Shown piece after piece: positions 60,045-64,000 of a stretch of DNA of 64,000 bases. Source of the stretch: an uncultured Phycicoccus sp. (lineage in GTDB: Bacteria; Actinomycetota; Actinomycetes; Actinomycetales; Dermatophilaceae); the NCBI RefSeq assembly GCF_947495705.1, contig NZ_CANLZR010000001.1, positions 558,001 through 622,000 of the forward strand, written 5' to 3'. The stretch's first letter is position 1, and each line of letters begins with the position of its first letter. The notes under the pieces were generated by a model that worked only from the letters and a program-made list of their open reading frames with translations, did no database searches and was not told the origin of the DNA. The position numbers and the translations under genes were made by a program.

Positions 60045-60950
60045 TCAGTCCGCGGCCGGGTGGATCGCCGCGCGGGCGGCGTTGCGGGCGATCGCCTCGA
60101 CGATCTCGGCGCGCCGCGGCTTCGGCAGGTCGTGGCCCATGTCGGGGAACAGCAGCAGCCGGGAGCCCGGCACCGCCCGCGCTGTCGCGACGCCGCCGCT
60201 CCAGGAAACCAGGGGGTCGGCGAGGCCGTGGATGACGAGGGTCGGCACGTCGACCCGGCGCAGGGCCTCCGTCCGGTCCGGGCTGCCGAGGATGGCGAGC
60301 AGCTGGCGCACCGCCCCGATCGGGCTCGTGCTGCGCGCGACCGCGTACCGCACCTGCTCCTCGATCTCGTCCTCGTCGAAGTGCGGCCCGGCGATGAGCC
60401 GCCAGCCCTCGACGCCCAGGCGCACCGCCTCCTCCTCGTCGGTGGGCCGCGGGGTCGTCAGCGACAGCGCCATGGTGGGCAGCAGCCGCAGCGACACGGT
60501 GCCGCTCCGCCGGTTGCCCGTGTTCGACATGATCGAGGTGAGCGTCCGCACCCGCTCCGGATGGTCGATGGTCAGCTGCTGGGCGATCATCCCGCCCATC
60601 GACACCCCGACGACGTGAGCCTGCGCGACGTCCAGGTGGTCGAGCAGCGCGACGGCGTCCTCGGCCATGTCCGAGAGCAGGTAGTCGGGGCGCGCGGCGC
60701 GACGGTGGACGAACGCGCGCATGACGTCACCGCGGGTGGGCGGCGGGCTCTCGGTGCGGGAGGACAGGCCGATGTCCCGGTTGTCGAGTCGGATGACCCG
60801 GTAGCCGTGCTCGGCCAGCCCGTCGACGACGTCCGCCGGCCACGCGACGAGCTGGGTGCCGAGCCCCATGAGCAGCAGCATCGGCTCGCCGTCCTCCGGG
60901 CCGTCGACCTCGTAGGCGATCTCGACGTCGCCGAGCTGTGCGGTGGTCAT
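60045..60950 (-). CDS. Alpha/beta-fold hydrolase
   Basis: A 301-residue hydrolase. The nucleophile is S117 in the elbow GVSMGG, the acid is probably the Asp in VIHGLADPLV, and the His is in PDMGHDLPK near the C-terminus. LLLMGLGTQL supplies the oxyanion HG-like turn. It resembles the esterase/epoxide-hydrolase-like group that includes DhaA-distant and rifampin-hydrolase-like proteins; substrate unknown. No signal peptide is present. A strong Shine-Dalgarno is lacking before the start; GAGACT lies six bases upstream of the ATG, so a leaderless start is possible. It converges with rocD. Confidence 0.88.
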   Translation of the reverse strand: MTTAQLGDVEIAYEVDGPEDGEPMLLLMGLGTQLVAWPADVVDGLAEHGYRVIRLDNRDIGLSSRTESPPPTRGDVMRAFVHRRAARPDYLLSDMAEDAVALLDHLDVAQAHVVGVSMGGMIAQQLTIDHPERVRTLTSIMSNTGNRRSGTVSLRLLPTMALSLTTPRPTDEEEAVRLGVEGWRLIAGPHFDEDEIEEQVRYAVARSTSPIGAVRQLLAILGSPDRTEALRRVDVPTLVIHGLADPLVSWSGGVATARAVPGSRLLLFPDMGHDLPKPRRAEIVEAIARNAARAAIHPAAD

Positions 60951-61008
60951 GGAGGAAGTCTCGCACCCGGGCTCCGGCCGGCCCGGACCCCGCGGTTAGG
61001 GTGAGCGC

Positions 61009-61371
61009 GTGATCGAGCCGCTGACGTACGCCGTCGTCGGGGCGTCGGCCATCCTGTGCGTCGTGGCCATCTGGTACGCCGTCCGCGACCGCCTCATCGA
61101 CGACCTGCTCCTGCTCCTCGCGGGTCTCGTCGAGCTCGGCCTGGTCGTGCTGCTCGTCGGCGGGCTGCTCGACCTCGGCCACATCACCGACTCGGCCGAG
61201 CGCGCCACCTTCGTCGCCTACCTCGTGAGCCTGCCGGTGATCCCGGTGGGGACGGCCTTCCTCGCCATCAAGGAGAAGTCCCGGTGGGCGATGGGCGCGG
61301 TCGCGGTCGGGGCCTTCGCCGTCGCCGTCATGACCGCACGCCTCCTGCAGATCTGGGTGTCCTATGGCTGA
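61009..61371 (+). CDS. Small membrane protein, possibly leaderless
   Basis: A 120-residue protein with four predicted transmembrane helices (about 5-24, 33-55, 68-86 and 94-115). GTG 61009 lies exactly six bases after TAGGGT and lacks a Shine-Dalgarno, so the message is probably leaderless. The next membrane protein overlaps it by eight bases. The family resembles uncharacterised small actinobacterial integral membrane proteins; function unknown. Confidence 0.75.
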   Translation: MIEPLTYAVVGASAILCVVAIWYAVRDRLIDDLLLLLAGLVELGLVVLLVGGLLDLGHITDSAERATFVAYLVSLPVIPVGTAFLAIKEKSRWAMGAVAVGAFAVAVMTARLLQIWVSYG

Positions 61372-61801
61372 CGCCTCCCGCCGCGCCCTCGGGGGCCCCG
61401 GCGTCCTGCTCGTCGTCGTGTACGGCGTGCTCGCGCTCGCCGCGACCGGGCGCTCGGTGCTGCAGATCTCCGAGTACTTCGAGCGGGCGCCGCTCGCGTA
61501 CCTGCTGTCGGCGTTCGCCGCGGTCGTCTACATCCTCGCCACGTGGTGCCTCGCCCGCGGGGGCCGCTGGGTGCGGGTCGGCATCGTCGCGTGCGCCGTC
61601 GAGCTCGTCGGCGTGCTCGTCGTGGGACTGGCGTCGTTCCTCGTGCCCGCGGCCTTCCCCGACAAGACGGTGTGGTCGCACTTCGGCCAGGGCTACGGGT
61701 TCGTGCCGCTCGTCCTGCCCGTCCTGGGCCTGCTGTGGTTCCGCCGGCTCGAGCACTCGGCGCTCGCGCGCGACACGGACTCGCGAGCGTCCGAGAGCTG
61801 A
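61364..61801 (+). CDS. Small membrane protein, coupled to the preceding one
   Basis: A 145-residue protein with four hydrophobic segments (about 11-30, 44-65, 70-92 and 110-128) and a charged C-terminal tail. Its start lies eight bases inside the upstream gene, so the two are translationally coupled and may form a two-subunit membrane complex. The pattern GGPGVLLVVVYGVLALAATG at the N-terminus and FGQGYGFVPLVLPVLGLLWF near the end is seen in uncharacterised actinobacterial proteins. Function unknown. Confidence 0.75.
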   Translation: MADASRRALGGPGVLLVVVYGVLALAATGRSVLQISEYFERAPLAYLLSAFAAVVYILATWCLARGGRWVRVGIVACAVELVGVLVVGLASFLVPAAFPDKTVWSHFGQGYGFVPLVLPVLGLLWFRRLEHSALARDTDSRASES

Positions 61802-61841
61802 GCCCGGCGGCCGGTCCCGGTCAGGGACGCTTGCGGTCAGG

Positions 61842-62279
61842 TCACCGGTCGGCGGTGGGCTCGAGGACGAGGACCGGGATGAGCCGGTCGGTCTTGGTCT
61901 GGTACTCGGCGTACGGCGGGTAGGCGGCGACGCACCGCTCCCACCACTGCTCGCGCTCCTCGCCGGTGACCTCGCGGGCGGTCGCGTCCCACGACTCGGT
62001 GCCGTCCTGCAGCCGGATCCGCGGGTTCGCCTGGAGGTTGGCGTACCACTGCGGATGCTCGGGGGCGCCGCCCTTGCTCGCGACGGCCGCGTAGACGCCG
62101 TCGTGCTCGACCCGCATCAGCGGGACCTTCCGGACGGCGCCCGTCTTCGCGCCCCGCATCGTCAGCAGGACGACGGGGCGGTCCATCACGGACACCGCGC
62201 GGGTCGTGCCCTCGGCCTCGATCTGCTGGACCTGCTCGCGCACCCAGGTACTGGGGCTCGGGATGTATTTCTCGCTCAT
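61842..62279 (-). CDS. Deazaflavin (F420)-dependent nitroreductase family protein
   Basis: A 145-residue split beta-barrel protein of the Ddn family. Typical features are LLTMRGAKTGAVRKVPLM (the cofactor-phosphate-binding GxKTG-R region), GVYAAVASKGGAPEHPQWYA and the C-terminal FP/YPPYAEYQTKTDRLIPVLVL. Members use coenzyme F420 to reduce varied substrates, including nitro-drugs and quinones. The natural substrate is not predictable. It converges with the two small membrane proteins and lies 13 bp downstream of the aldo/keto reductase on the same strand, so the two reductases may be co-transcribed. Confidence 0.92.
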   Translation of the reverse strand: MSEKYIPSPSTWVREQVQQIEAEGTTRAVSVMDRPVVLLTMRGAKTGAVRKVPLMRVEHDGVYAAVASKGGAPEHPQWYANLQANPRIRLQDGTESWDATAREVTGEEREQWWERCVAAYPPYAEYQTKTDRLIPVLVLEPTADR

Positions 62280-62292
62280 GACGAGGTGTAAC

Positions 62293-63339
62293 TCAGTGGT
62301 CGCTCGAGGTCTTCCACAGGTTGATGCCCCCGTCGACCGCGTGCTTGTCGATCTTCGCGAGCTCGGCGTCGGTGAACGACAGGTTCTGCACCGCGTCCAG
62401 GCTGTTGTCGAGCTGTTCGACCGAGGACGCCCCGATGAGCACGGAGGTGACCCGCGGGTCGCGCAGCGCCCAGGCGAGGGCCATCTGCGCCAGGGACTGC
62501 CCCCGCGCCTTCGCCATCCGGTCGAGCGCCCGCACGTGCTTGAGCGAGGTCTCGGTGAGCAGCTCGGGGTCGAGCGACTTGCCCTGCGCGGCGCGCGAGC
62601 CCTCGGGGATGCCCTTGAGGTACTTGTTCGTCAGCATGCCCTGGGCGAGCGGGGAGAACGCGATGCAGCCCACGCCCTCGACCCCGAGCACGTCGAGCAG
62701 GTCCTCCTCGATCCACCGGTTGAGCATCGAGTACGACGGCTGGTGGATGAGCAGCGGGGTGCCCAGCGCGCGGAGGATCTCGACGGCCTCCCGGGTCCGG
62801 GGCCCGGAGTAGGACGAGATGCCGACGTAGAGCGCCTTGCCGGCGCGCACGAGCGAGTCCAGCGCGCCCATCGTCTCCTCGAGCGGGGTCGTCTCGTCGA
62901 AGCGGTGGCTGTAGAAGATGTCGACGTAGTCGAGCCCCATCCGCTGCAGCGACTGGTCGCACGAGGCGGTGATGTACTTGCGCGACCCGCCGCCCTGGCC
63001 GTAGGGGCCGGGCCACATGTCGTAGCCGGCCTTGGAGCTGATGACCAGCTCGTCGCGGTACGGGCGGAAGTCGCGGGCGAAGATCGCGCCGAAGTTCCGC
63101 TCGGCGCTGCCGTAGGGCGGCCCGTAGTTGTTCGCAAGGTCGAAGTGCGTCACCCCGCGGTCGAAGGCGCGCCGCAGCGTCGCCTGCTGGCGCTCCAGCG
63201 GCACGTCGTCGCCGAAGTTGTGCCAGAGCCCGAGGGAGATGGCGGGCAGGTCGAGCCCGGAGCGGCCGGTGCGGCGGTAGGGCATCCCGGCGCGGTAGCG
63301 GCCCGCGGCGGCCTTGTACTCGTCGGCGTGGAAGGTCAT
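62293..63339 (-). CDS. Aldo/keto reductase (YghZ/MgrA-like)
   Basis: A 348-residue reductase with the tetrad D67 and Y72 (FDLANNYG), K103 (SSKAGYDMWPGPYG) and H145 (YSHRFD). The insert AGYDMWPGPYGQGGGSRKYI is characteristic of the YghZ/MgrA group, which reduces L-glyceraldehyde 3-phosphate and methylglyoxal. The NADPH motif IGASSVEQLDNSL is near the C-terminus. An AGGA stretch about eight bases upstream serves as ribosome site. It is the upstream gene of a likely pair with the deazaflavin nitroreductase, and is divergent from metY. Confidence 0.93.
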   Translation of the reverse strand: MTFHADEYKAAAGRYRAGMPYRRTGRSGLDLPAISLGLWHNFGDDVPLERQQATLRRAFDRGVTHFDLANNYGPPYGSAERNFGAIFARDFRPYRDELVISSKAGYDMWPGPYGQGGGSRKYITASCDQSLQRMGLDYVDIFYSHRFDETTPLEETMGALDSLVRAGKALYVGISSYSGPRTREAVEILRALGTPLLIHQPSYSMLNRWIEEDLLDVLGVEGVGCIAFSPLAQGMLTNKYLKGIPEGSRAAQGKSLDPELLTETSLKHVRALDRMAKARGQSLAQMALAWALRDPRVTSVLIGASSVEQLDNSLDAVQNLSFTDAELAKIDKHAVDGGINLWKTSSDH

Positions 63340-63395
63340 GCGCTCATCCTGCCCGCCGGGCGGCGCGTACGGTGGCGGGGGAGTTCGGTGGGTGA

Positions 63396-64000
<605 letters not shown>

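Overview
The window is about 72% GC, with dense, often overlapping genes. It has actinobacterial hallmarks: multi-copy DUF222/HNH (13E12-type) genes, a mycothiol-type MDMPI domain, a deazaflavin-dependent nitroreductase, B12-dependent class II ribonucleotide reductase with NrdR, a SAM-IV-like riboswitch before metY, and predicted leaderless starts. It fits a chromosomal segment of a Micrococcales actinobacterium, perhaps Intrasporangiaceae. That placement is inferred from gene content, not from a search.

Layout. 1-5.2 kb: end of a LuxR-type regulator, a small membrane protein, a hairpin-forming 51-bp repeat array, and a translationally coupled membrane protein plus CHAP/peptidoglycan-binding hydrolase. 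5.4-9.1 kb: nrdR-nrdJ, preceded by a NrdR-box candidate and four DnaA-box-like 9-mers, and closed by a strong terminator.

9.2-23.4 kb is an accessory defence island. It starts with a visibly AT-richer DUF4062 gene. On the minus strand lies an operon-like run DUF3883 protein-hsdM-hsdS-hsdR. Divergently on the plus strand lie an EcsC-family gene and a GmrSD-type (DUF262/DUF1524) enzyme that carries C-terminal RAMA-like and alkyltransferase-like (ATL) domains. A perfect inverted repeat sits in the shared intergenic region. The right edge is worn: a GIY-YIG gene, a frameshifted small membrane gene, a frameshifted NERD gene and a remnant of a Rossmann-fold gene.

23.4-35.3 kb is mixed metabolism: MBL-fold hydrolase, acyl-CoA synthetase behind a palindromic operator, DUF222/HNH gene, a 52-bp repeat array, secreted EEP-family phosphohydrolase/nuclease, membrane-anchored metzincin, secreted GH14 beta-amylase, YCII protein, ArsR plus SRPBCC-MDMPI fusion, and a cysteine-synthase-like enzyme. 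35.4-43.7 kb is a six-gene, end-to-end overlapping beta-glucoside operon: ROK regulator, lipoprotein binding protein, two permeases, GH5, GH3. It has no ATPase of its own.

43.7-49.7 kb holds three proteins I cannot assign. One is a 1243-residue protein with a CarboxypepD-like N-terminal region and an OmpA-like C-terminus; it is the best candidate here for an undescribed system outside the defence island. 49.8-64 kb holds two aldo/keto reductases, a second DUF222/HNH gene, an MFS transporter fused to a cyclic-nucleotide-binding domain, a DUF6318 lipoprotein pair, SprT-like protein, patatin phospholipase, rocD, alpha/beta hydrolase, small membrane proteins, a deazaflavin nitroreductase and the riboswitch-controlled 5' end of metY. 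I saw no tRNA, rRNA, CRISPR array or recognisable insertion sequence.
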